Shown: piece after piece, positions 16,747 to 26,720 of the stretch
Layout of the letters: each line of letters starts with the position of its first letter
Numbering within the stretch: position 1 is the stretch's first letter
Assembly: GCA_035461245.1 (NCBI GenBank)
Contig: DATHVP010000037.1
Span: 32,835-96,834 of the forward strand
Direction of reading: 5' to 3'
Length of the DNA: 64,000 nucleotides
DNA from: SH-MAG3 sp035461245
GTDB taxonomy: Bacteria > Gemmatimonadota > Gemmatimonadetes > Longimicrobiales > RSA9
Program-made: the position numbers and the translations under genes
Notes under the pieces: generated by a model
The model's input: only the letters and a program-made list of their open reading frames with translations
Databases searched by the model: none
What the model was told of the DNA's origin: nothing

Positions 16747-18429
16747 TCAGTGTACGGGTGCTGCCGCGCCGCCGAACCCGCGGGGCTCCGCGACGCCGGT
16801 AAAGGCGGTCCCGCCTGCATCCACGGCAATGGCATGGACCCGGCCGAAATAGGTCGGCGGCCCCGACGACAGTTCGAAGCCGGCATCCCGCAGCCATTGG
16901 AGGGCACCGTCGTCCCAGGCGCCCTCCTCGAGGCGCAGCTCTGTCCCGCTGATGGGATGCACGCGGGGGGCCGCCATGGCATCGGCCAGCGGCATCCCGT
17001 GATCGAGCACCCGGCTGATGGTCTGGATGACAGCGGTGATGATGCGGTTATCGCCAGCGCCGCCCAGGACGTAGCGCACCTGGCCGTCGTGCAGGACGAG
17101 CGTCGGCGAGATGGTGGACCCGGGACGGGAGCCAGGCACGGAGCCCAGCCGCGTCGCGTACACGACGCCGGTGCCGGATGCGGCCAGGCGCGTGCCCAGC
17201 GCCGGGCCCAGGGACTGGGTGAGTGCGACGACGTTGCCGTGGCGGTCGGCCGTGGACAGGTGCGTCGTGTTGTCCCGATCCGGACCCGGGGCCGCCTGTG
17301 GCGCCTCGGCCGTGTCCGGCCGGGCGACCGGGCCCGGAAGCACGATCTCCCGTGCCCGGTCCCCGGCATGCTCCCGGGACGTGAGCCAGCGGGCACTGGC
17401 CGCGGCATCACCCTGGCTGCGATTGCGGTCCTGCAGCGCCAGCCACATGGCCTGCCCGATGACCGACGCCCACCCCGCCGCATCGTCAGGCACGTCCACC
17501 GCCTCCAGCATGTGCAGCGCCTGGATGACGCTGTGACCCGCCGACGGCCGGAAGGCGCTCACCACGTCGTGGCCCCGGTACGAGCCGCGGACGACGATGG
17601 CCGGGATCGCCTCGTATGCCCTCAGCTCATCGCGAGTCACGAAGCCGCCGTGCCGCGTCATGTCCGCGTGGATGGAATCAGCCACCCAGCCGCTGTACAT
17701 GCCTGCCAGGCCGTGGTCCGCCAGCGCGCGCAGGGTCCTGCCCAGGTCGCGCTGAACGAACTGCTCGCCAGCCCGGTAGACGCTGCCGTCCGGCTTGAGG
17801 AAATAGCGGGCGGTGGCAGGGTGCTCCCGGATGGCGGCCTCCGCGCCGGCAATGAAATTCGCCTGGTCCGCGGTCAGGGGAAAGCCCTGCTCGGCATAGC
17901 GTATCGCCGGCGCAAGCACCTCCGCCCTGCTCATGCTGCCCCACCGTTCCAGCGCCTGGAGCAGCGCCGCCGGCAGCCCCGGTATCGCCGCCCGTTCATA
18001 CGCGTCCGGTATGCCGCTGTCCGCGCGATAGCCATGCGGCACCTGGTTCAGGCCGTCAATGGCAATGATCTCGCCCGACGGCAGTCGCACCACCATGCTG
18101 GCTCGCCCGCCCAGGCCCGACATCACCGGCTCGACGACGGTGAGGGCGAAACCGGTGGCCACTGCGGCGTCGATGGCGTTGCCGCCCGCCGCAAGGATGC
18201 TCGCGCCCACCGCCGTCGCCAACGGTGAGGCACTCGCCACCATGCCGTGGCTGGATTCCGCAACCTTCCGCGCCGGATCGCTGATGCGCGCGTCGGCAGC
18301 ACCGGCGGCCGGCGCCACCGCTGGCGCCGGAGCGCATGCCCCGGCAACGACGAGGAGGGCCAGCGCAGCGGCAAGTACACCGCCGCGCAGGCGGGACTGT
18401 CGGGGGTACGACGCATACGGCGCGGTCAT
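16747..18429 (-). CDS. ggt: Gamma-glutamyltransferase, lipoprotein
   Basis: 560-residue Ntn-hydrolase proenzyme that cleaves gamma-glutamyl bonds of glutathione and related compounds outside the inner membrane. Lipobox VAGAC with Cys32. The large-subunit part holds GGNAIDAAVATGFAL and PSAGHSVIQALHMLE. The self-processing site is DNTTHLSTAD with Thr388 as nucleophile, preceding a small subunit of about 170 residues with PGSTISPTLV and VLGGAGDNRI segments, both family hallmarks. Start ATG 18429 has GGAGGAG upstream. Likely releases glutamate and cysteinylglycine for uptake. Confidence 0.95.
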   Translation of the reverse strand: MTAPYASYPRQSRLRGGVLAAALALLVVAGACAPAPAVAPAAGAADARISDPARKVAESSHGMVASASPLATAVGASILAAGGNAIDAAVATGFALTVVEPVMSGLGGRASMVVRLPSGEIIAIDGLNQVPHGYRADSGIPDAYERAAIPGLPAALLQALERWGSMSRAEVLAPAIRYAEQGFPLTADQANFIAGAEAAIREHPATARYFLKPDGSVYRAGEQFVQRDLGRTLRALADHGLAGMYSGWVADSIHADMTRHGGFVTRDELRAYEAIPAIVVRGSYRGHDVVSAFRPSAGHSVIQALHMLEAVDVPDDAAGWASVIGQAMWLALQDRNRSQGDAAASARWLTSREHAGDRAREIVLPGPVARPDTAEAPQAAPGPDRDNTTHLSTADRHGNVVALTQSLGPALGTRLAASGTGVVYATRLGSVPGSRPGSTISPTLVLHDGQVRYVLGGAGDNRIITAVIQTISRVLDHGMPLADAMAAPRVHPISGTELRLEEGAWDDGALQWLRDAGFELSSGPPTYFGRVHAIAVDAGGTAFTGVAEPRGFGGAAAPVH

Positions 18430-18652
18430 CGGCTTCGCTCCTCCGGGTGATTGACTCTCAGCAGTGTGGCGGATGGGTACGGCGTCAGCAAGGTTGTGTC
18501 ACGGACGCCTGCACGGCAACGGTGTCTTGATTGCAGCTCCTCACCGCGGGACGCAAAGCGTAGCTGGCCATCCGAAACGGTCGCACGGGGTGTGCCTTAT
18601 GGTAGCAGAGCTGCCGGATGCACCCGGGGGGGAACATGCCCTCACGATCCGC

Positions 18653-18982
18653 TCAGCGGCTGGCCAGCCGGATCGTGCCTGCCAGGCCTCGTGCGTACAT
18701 GATGGACAGCGGCAAGGCCGCCGCGTCAGTGGCGTGGAGCACGCCGAGCATGAGCTTGATGACCGCCGGCGTGGCTGCCGCCAGCAACAGCAGCAGCGCC
18801 GCGACGCGGCTTCCCCGTCGGATCCCCAGGCCTAGCAGGAACACGGCACCGGCGCTGAGAAGCGGGTAGTGCGCCGCGAGCCCGACATTGAGCCCCGTCG
18901 CCAGCAGCACCACCGAACTGCCGACGGCATGGATGACGGAGGTCAGCCAGGCGTGGCGGACACGCCGGTCCGCCTTCGTCAA
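18653..18982 (-). CDS. Small integral membrane protein
   Basis: 109 residues with three hydrophobic segments (about 12-30, 38-53 and 58-80). Start is TTG 18982, overlapping the upstream stop as TTGA, so it is translationally coupled to the CpxP-like gene. No family recognised. Probably an inner-membrane accessory of the upstream periplasmic protein. Confidence 0.55.
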   Translation of the reverse strand: MTKADRRVRHAWLTSVIHAVGSSVVLLATGLNVGLAAHYPLLSAGAVFLLGLGIRRGSRVAALLLLLAAATPAVIKLMLGVLHATDAAALPLSIMYARGLAGTIRLASR

Positions 18983-19509
18983 TGGCCGCCGTGCTGCCGG
19001 TACCCGCGCACCATGTCGTAGAGGTGAACCTGGTGGTCACTCAGCAGCGCAGTGGTCTCCAGGTGCGCCTGGAGATGCACGAACCGCAGTTCGCCGCGGA
19101 GGGCACCCGCGGCGGCCGTCAGTTCGCGCAGGCGGTTACTGTCCACCGTCCGGTTCGCGAACAGTCCGTCCAGCTGCCGCTCCGCTTCCACGATCCGCTC
19201 GCCCAGCGACCTGGCACGCGCCTGCATGGCGTCGAATATCTGCTGCGCCGCCTGCCTTTGTGCGTCCGTCAGGTCCAGTTCAGTCGCGTGGTCCAGCACA
19301 TGGCGCGGGCCCGGGTACGCGTTGAGTTCTGCCGCCAGGGCGAGACCCATTCCCTCCCCCGCCAGCAGTTCCGCCACTTCCGTGTCTGCAAGTGCCTTTA
19401 CCTCCCGGCTCTCCTTGCCGACATGGGCAGAGTGCTGTGAATGGTCCTGCGCCGCCGCAGGACCGGCCACGGTGAGAAGCACAAGAAATACCAGTGGCAT
19501 GCGAGGCAT
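18979..19509 (-). CDS. Periplasmic CpxP/Spy-like LTxxQ protein
   Basis: 176 residues from ATG 19509 (GGAG upstream). Signal peptide 1-20 ending AAAQ, then a His-rich start (DHSQHSAH), and an all-helical protein with LDLTDAQRQAAQQIFDAM, which carries the LTxxQ-type motif of CpxP/Spy/heavy-metal-sensor proteins, followed by RARSLGERIVEAERQLD and LRFVHLQAHLETTALLSDHQ. These proteins act as periplasmic chaperones or metal-responsive modulators. Histidines at both ends (YRQHGGH) suggest metal binding. Confidence 0.78.
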   Translation of the reverse strand: MPRMPLVFLVLLTVAGPAAAQDHSQHSAHVGKESREVKALADTEVAELLAGEGMGLALAAELNAYPGPRHVLDHATELDLTDAQRQAAQQIFDAMQARARSLGERIVEAERQLDGLFANRTVDSNRLRELTAAAGALRGELRFVHLQAHLETTALLSDHQVHLYDMVRGYRQHGGH

Positions 19510-19763
19510 GTGAAACTCCGAGTCAGATGATCGCGTTCGGGCCTCGGAATAATGCCGTCGCAGCCGATCGCATGGAAGCCCCGACGTGGCCGGGCCCGAC
19601 GTGGGAATGTTCGTACTCAGTATGCGCGGCGTCACCGGCGAGCGCCGTGCAACTGGCGGCGTCACGGATTCGCGCACGGGCACACCTGCGCAACACATGT
19701 GGGTGGACGAGCAACGGATGGAACGGGTATCATGCAGGTACCGCCAACATCGCCGAGGCCATC

Positions 19764-21452
19764 ATGTACGTGTCCGTGCTGGGACCGGCAGGCATACGAT
19801 CAGCCGGGGGATCGCTCTGGGTTCCCGCCGGTACACGCCAGCGGCTGCTGCTTGCAGCCCTGGCACTGCACGCGCCGCGGGCGGTCTCGCCTGAGCGGCT
19901 CATGGACATTCTGTGGGGCGAGGCCCCGCCATCCGACCCGCACGCCGCGTTGCGGACCCAGGTCTCGCGCCTGCGGAGCTGCCTGTCCAGGCTCGGCCTC
20001 GCACACCGACTGCGACCCAACGACGGCATTGGCTACGCCCTTGAACTGAATCCCGACGAACTCGACGCCAGTGTGTTCGAGGCGTTGCAGCAGCGGGCGG
20101 CCAGCGCCGCCCGGCCGGCAGAGGCGCTGGCGGCAACCGACAGGGCCCTCACCCTGTGGCGTGACGAGCCATACGGCGAGTTCCGTCATCTCCCCCATTT
20201 CGCCGGCGAAGCCGTCCGGCTCCGGGACCTGTGGCTGGGAGTGTGCGAGCGACGCATCGAAAGCCTGCTCGCACTCGAGCGCACGGACGACGCACATGCC
20301 GCCGCCGTGGAGCTGGTCGTCAGTGACCCGCTCCGTGAACGATCCCGGGCGTTGCTCATGCGGGTGCTGTACCTGGCAGGGCGACAGGGGGAGGCGCTCG
20401 AATGCTTCCAGGACTACCGCCGCCTGCTCGCCGAGGAACTGGGCCTGAGCCCGTCACCGGCACTCAGGACACTGGAACAGCAGATCCTGCAACACGCGCT
20501 GGCTGCGGACGGCGTATCCGCCGCCGTCCCACCCGGTTTTTCCGGCGACCCGCCGTCAACCCTGCGACCACGGCATCGGCAGCGCATCCGCTTTGCCCGC
20601 AGTGCCGACAACTGCCGCCTGGCCTTCGCGACGGTGGGCAGCGGACCGCCGCTGGTGAAGGCGGCGAACTGGCTGAACCACCTCGAGTTCGACTGGGAGA
20701 GCCCCGTCTGGCGGCGGCTGTTCAACACCCTCGCCGATCGGCACACCCTCATCAGGTACGACGAACGCGGCTGCGGCCTGTCGGACGCAGACCCCGTTGA
20801 CATGTCCCTCGACGCATGGGTCGCCGACCTGGAATGCGTGGCTGACGCCTGCGGCCTCCATCGCTTCCCTCTCGTCGGCATCTCCCAGGGCGTCGCCGTG
20901 TGCGTGGAATACGCTGCCCGCCACCCGGACCGCGTCACCGCCCTGGTCCTGCACGGCGGCTACGCCGCCGGCTGGCGGGCTGATCCCAGTTTCGGCCCGG
21001 CGGAGATCGCCCGACGCGATGCGTCCATCGAGATCGTGCGTCACGGCTGGGGCGAGGACACGGCCGCCTATCGCCAGATGTTCACACAGACCTTCATTCC
21101 TGACGGGACGCCCGACGAGATCGCGTGGTTCAATGAGCTGCAGCGGCGCACGACGACGCCCGCAAACGCCGCGCGGTTCATGGAAGCCTTCGCGTACATC
21201 GATGTCCGGCATCGGCTGGCGTCGGTGCGGGTGCCAACGCTGGTGCTGCACAGCCGTGGGGACCAGCGGATCCCGTGTGAGAAGGGGCTCGACCTGGCGA
21301 GGGGCATCCCCGGCGCCCGTTTCATGATGATGGAGAGCCGGAACCACCTGATCCTCGAGCACGAGCCCGCGTTCGACGCCTGGGTAACGGCGATGCTGGA
21401 GTTCCTGGCGGCCAGCACCGTCGGCCGGGCGCATGGCATCCCCGCCGGGTAA
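19764..21452 (+). CDS. SARP-type regulator fused to alpha/beta hydrolase
   Basis: 562 residues from ATG 19764. Residues 1-90 form an OmpR-type winged helix of the SARP kind (RQRLLLAALALHA, RLMDILWGEAPPSDPHAALRTQVSRLR); 95-240 is the bacterial transcriptional activation domain with helical TPR-like repeats; about 270-555 is an alpha/beta hydrolase with YDERGCGLSD, nucleophile Ser374 in GISQGV, Asp500 in HSRGDQRIP and His528 in SRNHLI, so the triad is complete. The hydrolase could be a real enzyme or a ligand-sensing module. Both parts lie in one frame with no break. Confidence 0.9.
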   Translation: MYVSVLGPAGIRSAGGSLWVPAGTRQRLLLAALALHAPRAVSPERLMDILWGEAPPSDPHAALRTQVSRLRSCLSRLGLAHRLRPNDGIGYALELNPDELDASVFEALQQRAASAARPAEALAATDRALTLWRDEPYGEFRHLPHFAGEAVRLRDLWLGVCERRIESLLALERTDDAHAAAVELVVSDPLRERSRALLMRVLYLAGRQGEALECFQDYRRLLAEELGLSPSPALRTLEQQILQHALAADGVSAAVPPGFSGDPPSTLRPRHRQRIRFARSADNCRLAFATVGSGPPLVKAANWLNHLEFDWESPVWRRLFNTLADRHTLIRYDERGCGLSDADPVDMSLDAWVADLECVADACGLHRFPLVGISQGVAVCVEYAARHPDRVTALVLHGGYAAGWRADPSFGPAEIARRDASIEIVRHGWGEDTAAYRQMFTQTFIPDGTPDEIAWFNELQRRTTTPANAARFMEAFAYIDVRHRLASVRVPTLVLHSRGDQRIPCEKGLDLARGIPGARFMMMESRNHLILEHEPAFDAWVTAMLEFLAASTVGRAHGIPAG

Positions 21453-21605
21453 CGCATGACCTGGCGCACCGCCCCTCGGCGAGGCGCGGGAACGCGTCCG
21501 GGCGATGTAACGCAGATGACACGCCTGTGCACCAGCTTGCCGTCGGGAGCAGGACACCGTCTCCCGCTATTCGATTCCAGCCCCAGGCTTCAAAGGACGG
21601 TATAC

Positions 21606-23279
21606 ATGCAAAGCACATCCATGCGTAATCGCTGGGCCCGGCCGGGTCTCCACATCATGTTATCCACGATGCTGCTGGCGGCAGCCGGTTGCGGCGCTGG
21701 TGATTCTGTTCACGCGCAGCATGAAGCGGTGCCGCTGTACGACAATCTCGGCACGCACAGCTACACCATCTCGACGAAGGTACCGGCAGCCCAGGCGTAC
21801 TTCGACCAGGGGCTCCGCCTGTACTACGCATTCAACCACGGCGAGGCGATCCGCGCCTTCGAGGAGGCCGGCCGGCTGGACCCGCGCTGCGCCATGTGCA
21901 GTTGGGGGGTTGCCCTGTCTTACGGTCCCAACATCAACCTTCCCATGGATGCGGAAAGCGGAGCCGCGGCGTGGGTCGCATTGCAGGAGGCTCTGGCCCG
22001 GCGGGCCCATGCGTCGCCGCGGGAACAGGCGTTCATCGACGCGCTGGCCGTGCGCTACAGCGCCGAGCCGACGCAGCAGCGGGCGGCACTTGACTCCGCG
22101 TGGGCCAGAGCCATGGAGCAGGTGGCAGCACAGTATCCGTCCGATCCCGAGGCGAGCACGCTGTACGCCGAGGCGCTGATGACGCTGAGTCCCTGGCAGT
22201 ACTGGAACCGGGACGGCTCGCCGCGGCCGCACACGCCGGAGATCCTGGAACGGCTGGAAGCCGTGCTGGCGCGGCATCCTGATCATCCGGGTGCGAACCA
22301 CTTCTTCATCCACGCCGTGGAGGCCGTGGATCCGCACCGGGCGGTCCCCATGGCCGAGCGCCTCGCCGGCCTCATGCCGGGCGCGGGGCATCTCGTGCAC
22401 ATGCCCGGTCACATCTATGTCAGGGTCGGTCGCTACATGGATGCCATCCGTGCCAATGAGCATGCGGTGCATGCCGATGAAACGTGGATCAGTGACCACA
22501 ATCCGGCCATGGGCATCTACACCGTTGGCTACTACCCCCACAACTACGATTTCCTGGCGTTCGCCGCTGGCATGATCGGCCGCAGTCGGCAGGCACTGGA
22601 GGCCGCCGACCGCATGGCCGCGCTGGTCCCGGAGCAGCTCCTGGGCGCACCGGGCATGACGCTGCTGCAGAACCACCTGTCACGGCATCTTCAGGTCCGG
22701 GTCTGGTTCAACCGATGGGACGAGATCCTGGAGTTTGCCGAGGTGCCGGAGCACCTTCCCTACGCCCGCGGCATCCGGCACTATGCCCGGGGCCGCGCCC
22801 TGGCCGCCAGGGGAGGTGTCCAGGCAGCGACGCGCGAGCTGGACGCGCTCCGGCAGGCGGCCGCCCATCCCGACCTGGACGGCGCAACGCTCGAGTTCAA
22901 TGCCGCCACCGCACTGCTCGGCATCGCTGCCGATGTGCTCAACGGACACATCGCAGCGGCACGGGAGGACTGGGACGCCGCCGTCGCATCACTCCGTAAT
23001 GCCGCGGCGCGCGAGGACGAACTCGTGTATGGTGAGCCGCCGGAGTGGACCGTGCCGGTCAGGCAGGACCTGGGATTCATCCTGTTGCGCGCGGGCCAGC
23101 ACGCTGCTGCCGAAGCCGCATTCCGGGAGGACCTGCGGCGGTTCCCCGACAACGGCTGGTCGCTGGCGGGCCTCATGAACAGCCTGGCCGCCCAGGGCCG
23201 GGCCGCGGAGGCCGCAGCGGTCCAGCAGCAGTTCCAGCGCGCCTGGTCCAGTGCGGATGTTGACCCGCCGGGCCGCTGA
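21606..23279 (+). CDS. TPR-repeat lipoprotein
   Basis: 557 residues from ATG 21606 with AAAGGA upstream; signal sequence with lipobox LLAAAGC at about residue 29. Tetratricopeptide-like helices follow, beginning AQAYFDQGLRLYYAFNHGEAIRAFEEAGRLDPRC (here split: AQAYFDQGLRLYY and EAIRAFEEAGRLD), with MCSWGVALSYGPNIN, HPDHPGANHFFIHAVE and HMPGHIYVRVGRY, a pattern shared by a conserved family of secreted TPR proteins of unknown function. The conserved His/Cys-rich core is unusual for plain TPR scaffolds. Ends at a strong terminator. Confidence 0.8.
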   Translation: MQSTSMRNRWARPGLHIMLSTMLLAAAGCGAGDSVHAQHEAVPLYDNLGTHSYTISTKVPAAQAYFDQGLRLYYAFNHGEAIRAFEEAGRLDPRCAMCSWGVALSYGPNINLPMDAESGAAAWVALQEALARRAHASPREQAFIDALAVRYSAEPTQQRAALDSAWARAMEQVAAQYPSDPEASTLYAEALMTLSPWQYWNRDGSPRPHTPEILERLEAVLARHPDHPGANHFFIHAVEAVDPHRAVPMAERLAGLMPGAGHLVHMPGHIYVRVGRYMDAIRANEHAVHADETWISDHNPAMGIYTVGYYPHNYDFLAFAAGMIGRSRQALEAADRMAALVPEQLLGAPGMTLLQNHLSRHLQVRVWFNRWDEILEFAEVPEHLPYARGIRHYARGRALAARGGVQAATRELDALRQAAAHPDLDGATLEFNAATALLGIAADVLNGHIAAAREDWDAAVASLRNAAAREDELVYGEPPEWTVPVRQDLGFILLRAGQHAAAEAAFREDLRRFPDNGWSLAGLMNSLAAQGRAAEAAAVQQQFQRAWSSADVDPPGR

Positions 23280-23296
23280 TTCAGCAGGTTTTCTGC

Positions 23297-23342
23297 CCGG
23301 CAATCGTGGACGGTCGCCCCGCTTGCTGTCCACGATTGCCGG
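23297..23342. terminator. Strong stem-loop terminator
   Basis: Perfect 15-bp inverted repeat: CCGGCAATCGTGGAC at 23297-23311 and its complement at 23328-23342 with a 16-nt loop, 18 bp after the TPR lipoprotein stop. It separates that gene from the receptor promoter. No T-run. Confidence 0.75.
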
Positions 23343-23360
23343 TGCGATGGCATGACAGGT

Positions 23361-23390
23361 TCGACAGAGCGCCCCCTCCGGTCCTATATT
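23361..23390 (+). promoter_or_regulatory. Promoter of TonB-dependent receptor gene
   Basis: TCGACA at 23361-23366, 18-bp spacer, TATATT at 23385-23390. Transcription would begin near 23397, downstream of every in-frame ATG or GTG, leaving AGGAGG at 23424-23429 as the only ribosome binding site. Confidence 0.6.
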
Positions 23391-23434
23391 GGGATACAAT
23401 TCCACAGGAAGCGAAAGCCTCACAGGAGGACGCA

Positions 23435-26400
23435 ATCTCGAGCAGGGGACTGTCCGCGATCACCGCCGTCCTGGCGCTGCTGCTCGCCGCCGCACCGGCG
23501 CAGGCGCAGGTTGACGTGCTGACGGGCCGGGTGATCGGCCCCGACGGCGCGCCACTGGCCGGTGCACGGGTGGAAGCGCTGTCAGTAAGCACGGAACTGA
23601 CCCGCGCCGCGGGCACGGACGGGGCCGGCCGGTACCTGATCCTGTTTCCCGACGGCGGCGGTCTCTACGTGTTGCGCTTCACGTTCCTGGGCATGGCGGA
23701 CACCGTGGCGGTGTCGGAGAGGCAGCCCGACGAGGAGCTGATGGTGCTCCACATGCGGATGAGGTCGCGGCCGATTGCCCTGGACAGCCTGCGCGTTCAG
23801 GGGACCGCAGCGCCGGGTGCCGACGCCGACGGCGACCCACTGGTCCTGACTCAGGAACTGCTGCTGCAACTGCCGCTGGAAGACCTGCACCCGTCCACCC
23901 TGGCCCGTCTCGCCGCCGGCGTCACCATTACCGATGCCGATTCGCTGACGGAGCGCGTGGGGTTTTCCGTGGGCGGCATGAGCGATGCCCTGAACCAGGT
24001 CACCCTGGACGGCATCTCCCTGGGCGAGACGCCGGTGGACGTGCCCGAGGAGGGCCTGCGGAGCGCCGAGGTACGAACGTCAACGTACGATGCCTCACGC
24101 GGCGGCTTCGCCGGCGGCCAGGTTGCCATGACCAGCGCCCGAGGCAACAACCGCTCGACAGGGTCGCTGACCTACCGCCTGGATGACAACACGCTCCAGT
24201 TCCGGGCCACGCCTACGACACAGGCATTCTCACGCCACAACCTGGGCGGCTCCTGGGGTGGCCCGCTCCGCCGGGACCAGTTCTTCTACAACGTCAGCTT
24301 CCAGTGGACGCGCAACGTAGAACACCGGTATGCGCTGGCGGCGGATGACCCCCTGGCCACGCAGCGTTCCGGCGTCGCCCTGGACTCCATTGCCCGGTTC
24401 CTCGACATCCTCCAGGCCTACGGCACGTTCCCGACGGATGGGCAGACGGGACCGTACCAGCAATTGTCCCACGACGTTCGGCTCCAGTCCCGCCTGGACT
24501 GGAACATCATCAGGAGCGACGCGCACACGCAGTCGCTGTCGCTGCGCACGAACCTGAGCCTCAACAGCCAGGACAGCACCCGCATCAACACCCTGGACCT
24601 GATGCAGCACGGCGGCGAACAGGCGCGCAATGTGGGGCAGGCCGCGTTGAAGCTCACGTCCAAGTTCGGGACTCGCTGGACCAACACACTGGACCTGATG
24701 TTCCGGGAGAGCTGGAGCGAGGCGCTGCCGTACATCGAGATGCCACAGGCGCAGGTGAGGGTCACGTCAGAGTTCGACGACGGCACCCGCGGCTCACGCA
24801 CCCTCGTTTTCGGTGGCAACCGCAACATGCCCACGGACGCGTTCGGCCGGGACTTCGAGTTCGGCAACGAGCTCGGCCTGGTCCTGCACGCCGGCGAACA
24901 GGTGCACCGCCTCAAGGGCGGACTGTCCATCGAGCGCAGCCGCAGCATCAGCCGCTCCACGTCCAACCTGTTCGGCTCGTTCCGCTACGGCTCCCTCCAG
25001 GACCTTGCGGACAACCGCCCCGACCGGTACGAGCGCACCATCACCGAGCGCGAGGCTGAGAGCGGACGAACCAGCATCGGCCTGCACGTCGGGGACACCT
25101 GGAAGGTGAGCGCCCCCCTGGAACTCACCCTCGGCATGCGCTGGGACTATTCCCGGCTCGCCCAGCGGCCAGACTACAACCCCGTGGTAGACTCGACCCT
25201 CGGTCGCCGCACCGACATCGTGCCTCGTTCCGCCGCCGTCAGCCCGCGCCTGGGCTTCACGTACCGGCTGCAGGCTCCCAGGGGCGTGCGGCGCCAGGTC
25301 AGCGGCGGCATCGGCTACTTCGCCGGACGCGCGCCCACCAACATCTTCTCCACCGCGGTTCGGCAGACCGGCCTGCCCAACGCCGAGCAGAGCGTGCTGT
25401 GTATCGGCGACGCCGTGCCCGCAGCCGACTGGGAGCACTACGTCAACAACCCGCTGGGTGCACCCGTGGACTGCGCCGATGGCGCGCCCGGCGCCCCCGC
25501 CCAGTCGTCCAGGGCGCCCACGGTCACACTCATCGATCCGGACCAGGCCATGCCCGCGTCGCTCCGGCTGGACATCAGCTACCGGACCCGGCTGCCGTTC
25601 CTCGGCCTCGACGGCACCTTCCAGTACATGCACTCCTACGGCCGGGGCCTCTGGAGCTACCGCGACCTGAACCTCGATGAGACGACCACCCATCGCCTCG
25701 GGCCGGACAACCGCCTGTTCTTCGGCGACCCGACCGCCATTACGCCCTCGCGCGGCACCGTCTCCCTCATCAGCTCACGGCTGTTCGATGAGTTCACCCA
25801 CGTCTATGACGTGACGTCCAGCCTCAGGTCTTTTTCCAACCAGTTCACCACACAGGTCAGCGGCACGCTGCCCCGCCGCGTGCGCGTCAGTTCCAGTCAC
25901 ACCCTCAGCTTCATCAGGGACCAGGGCTCCGGTTCCCTCCAGGCCATGACTACGGCCGGCAACCCCAATATTCCCGAATGGGCGACCGCGTCCAATGAGC
26001 GCAGGCATGCCGTCCGCCTCCAGCTCACATGGCCGGCCACGCCGTCCATCGAGTTCAGCGGCACCACCCGCCTGACGTCCGGCGCACCCTTCACTCCCAT
26101 GGTGAACCGCGATGTCAACGGCGACGGGCTCCGTAACGACCGCGCCTTCGTCTTCAACCCCGCCGTCACCCAGGACACGGCCCTCGCCAACGGCATGGCC
26201 CGCCTCCTCGACATCGTGCCCGGGCACGTGCGCCAGTGCATCCGCGCCCAGTTCGGTACCTTCGCCAGGCGCAACAGCTGCCGGAACCGCTGGACCCAGT
26301 CCCTCGACCTCCGCGTAAATGCCCGGCCCGACCTGCCCGGCCTCGACCGCCGGCTCACCCTCACCGCCGACATCCGCAACGTCCTCACCGGGCTCGATGT

Positions 26401-26653
26401 ACTCATCCACGGCCGCGACGACATGCGCGGCTGGGGCGAGGGACAACGTGCCGACGTCAACCTCCTCGAGGTCCAGTCCTTCGATCGCGCCAATGGCGCA
26501 TTCCGCTACACCGTGAATGAAGGCTTCGGCCAGGACCTGCGCGGGCCCAATGCCTTCCGCAACGCCTTCTCCGTCACCATCTCCGGGCGCATGACCCTGG
26601 GCCAGGGCGAGACCGGCCGCCCCTACTTCACCCGACCCGCCAGCAACGACTGA
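23435..26653 (+). CDS. TonB-dependent receptor with carboxypeptidase-regulatory-like N-domain
   Basis: The start proposed is ATC 23435: it lies five bases after AGGAGG, follows the promoter, and begins a perfect signal peptide (SSRGLSAITAVLALLL, ending AQAQ). The in-frame ATG at 23306 sits inside the upstream terminator. With this start the protein has 1072 residues: CarboxypepD_reg-like domain about 30-115 (GRVIGPDGAPLAGARV), a plug about 130-240 (GVTITDADSL, NQVTLDGISLG), then a large barrel resembling Oar-type receptors. It imports or displays a large unknown substrate powered by TonB. No TonB box stands out. Confidence 0.88.
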   Translation: MSSRGLSAITAVLALLLAAAPAQAQVDVLTGRVIGPDGAPLAGARVEALSVSTELTRAAGTDGAGRYLILFPDGGGLYVLRFTFLGMADTVAVSERQPDEELMVLHMRMRSRPIALDSLRVQGTAAPGADADGDPLVLTQELLLQLPLEDLHPSTLARLAAGVTITDADSLTERVGFSVGGMSDALNQVTLDGISLGETPVDVPEEGLRSAEVRTSTYDASRGGFAGGQVAMTSARGNNRSTGSLTYRLDDNTLQFRATPTTQAFSRHNLGGSWGGPLRRDQFFYNVSFQWTRNVEHRYALAADDPLATQRSGVALDSIARFLDILQAYGTFPTDGQTGPYQQLSHDVRLQSRLDWNIIRSDAHTQSLSLRTNLSLNSQDSTRINTLDLMQHGGEQARNVGQAALKLTSKFGTRWTNTLDLMFRESWSEALPYIEMPQAQVRVTSEFDDGTRGSRTLVFGGNRNMPTDAFGRDFEFGNELGLVLHAGEQVHRLKGGLSIERSRSISRSTSNLFGSFRYGSLQDLADNRPDRYERTITEREAESGRTSIGLHVGDTWKVSAPLELTLGMRWDYSRLAQRPDYNPVVDSTLGRRTDIVPRSAAVSPRLGFTYRLQAPRGVRRQVSGGIGYFAGRAPTNIFSTAVRQTGLPNAEQSVLCIGDAVPAADWEHYVNNPLGAPVDCADGAPGAPAQSSRAPTVTLIDPDQAMPASLRLDISYRTRLPFLGLDGTFQYMHSYGRGLWSYRDLNLDETTTHRLGPDNRLFFGDPTAITPSRGTVSLISSRLFDEFTHVYDVTSSLRSFSNQFTTQVSGTLPRRVRVSSSHTLSFIRDQGSGSLQAMTTAGNPNIPEWATASNERRHAVRLQLTWPATPSIEFSGTTRLTSGAPFTPMVNRDVNGDGLRNDRAFVFNPAVTQDTALANGMARLLDIVPGHVRQCIRAQFGTFARRNSCRNRWTQSLDLRVNARPDLPGLDRRLTLTADIRNVLTGLDVLIHGRDDMRGWGEGQRADVNLLEVQSFDRANGAFRYTVNEGFGQDLRGPNAFRNAFSVTISGRMTLGQGETGRPYFTRPASND

Positions 26654-26720
26654 CCGCCGCCTGGGCGCCGTGCGCCGTCGGCCGGCAGACGGACCGCAGG
26701 GCCGTCACGTCTCAGCAACC

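Noticed and set aside
23306..23434. ATG 23306 as start of the receptor
   Set aside because: It is within a terminator stem, upstream of the promoter, and would bury the signal peptide 43 residues inside.
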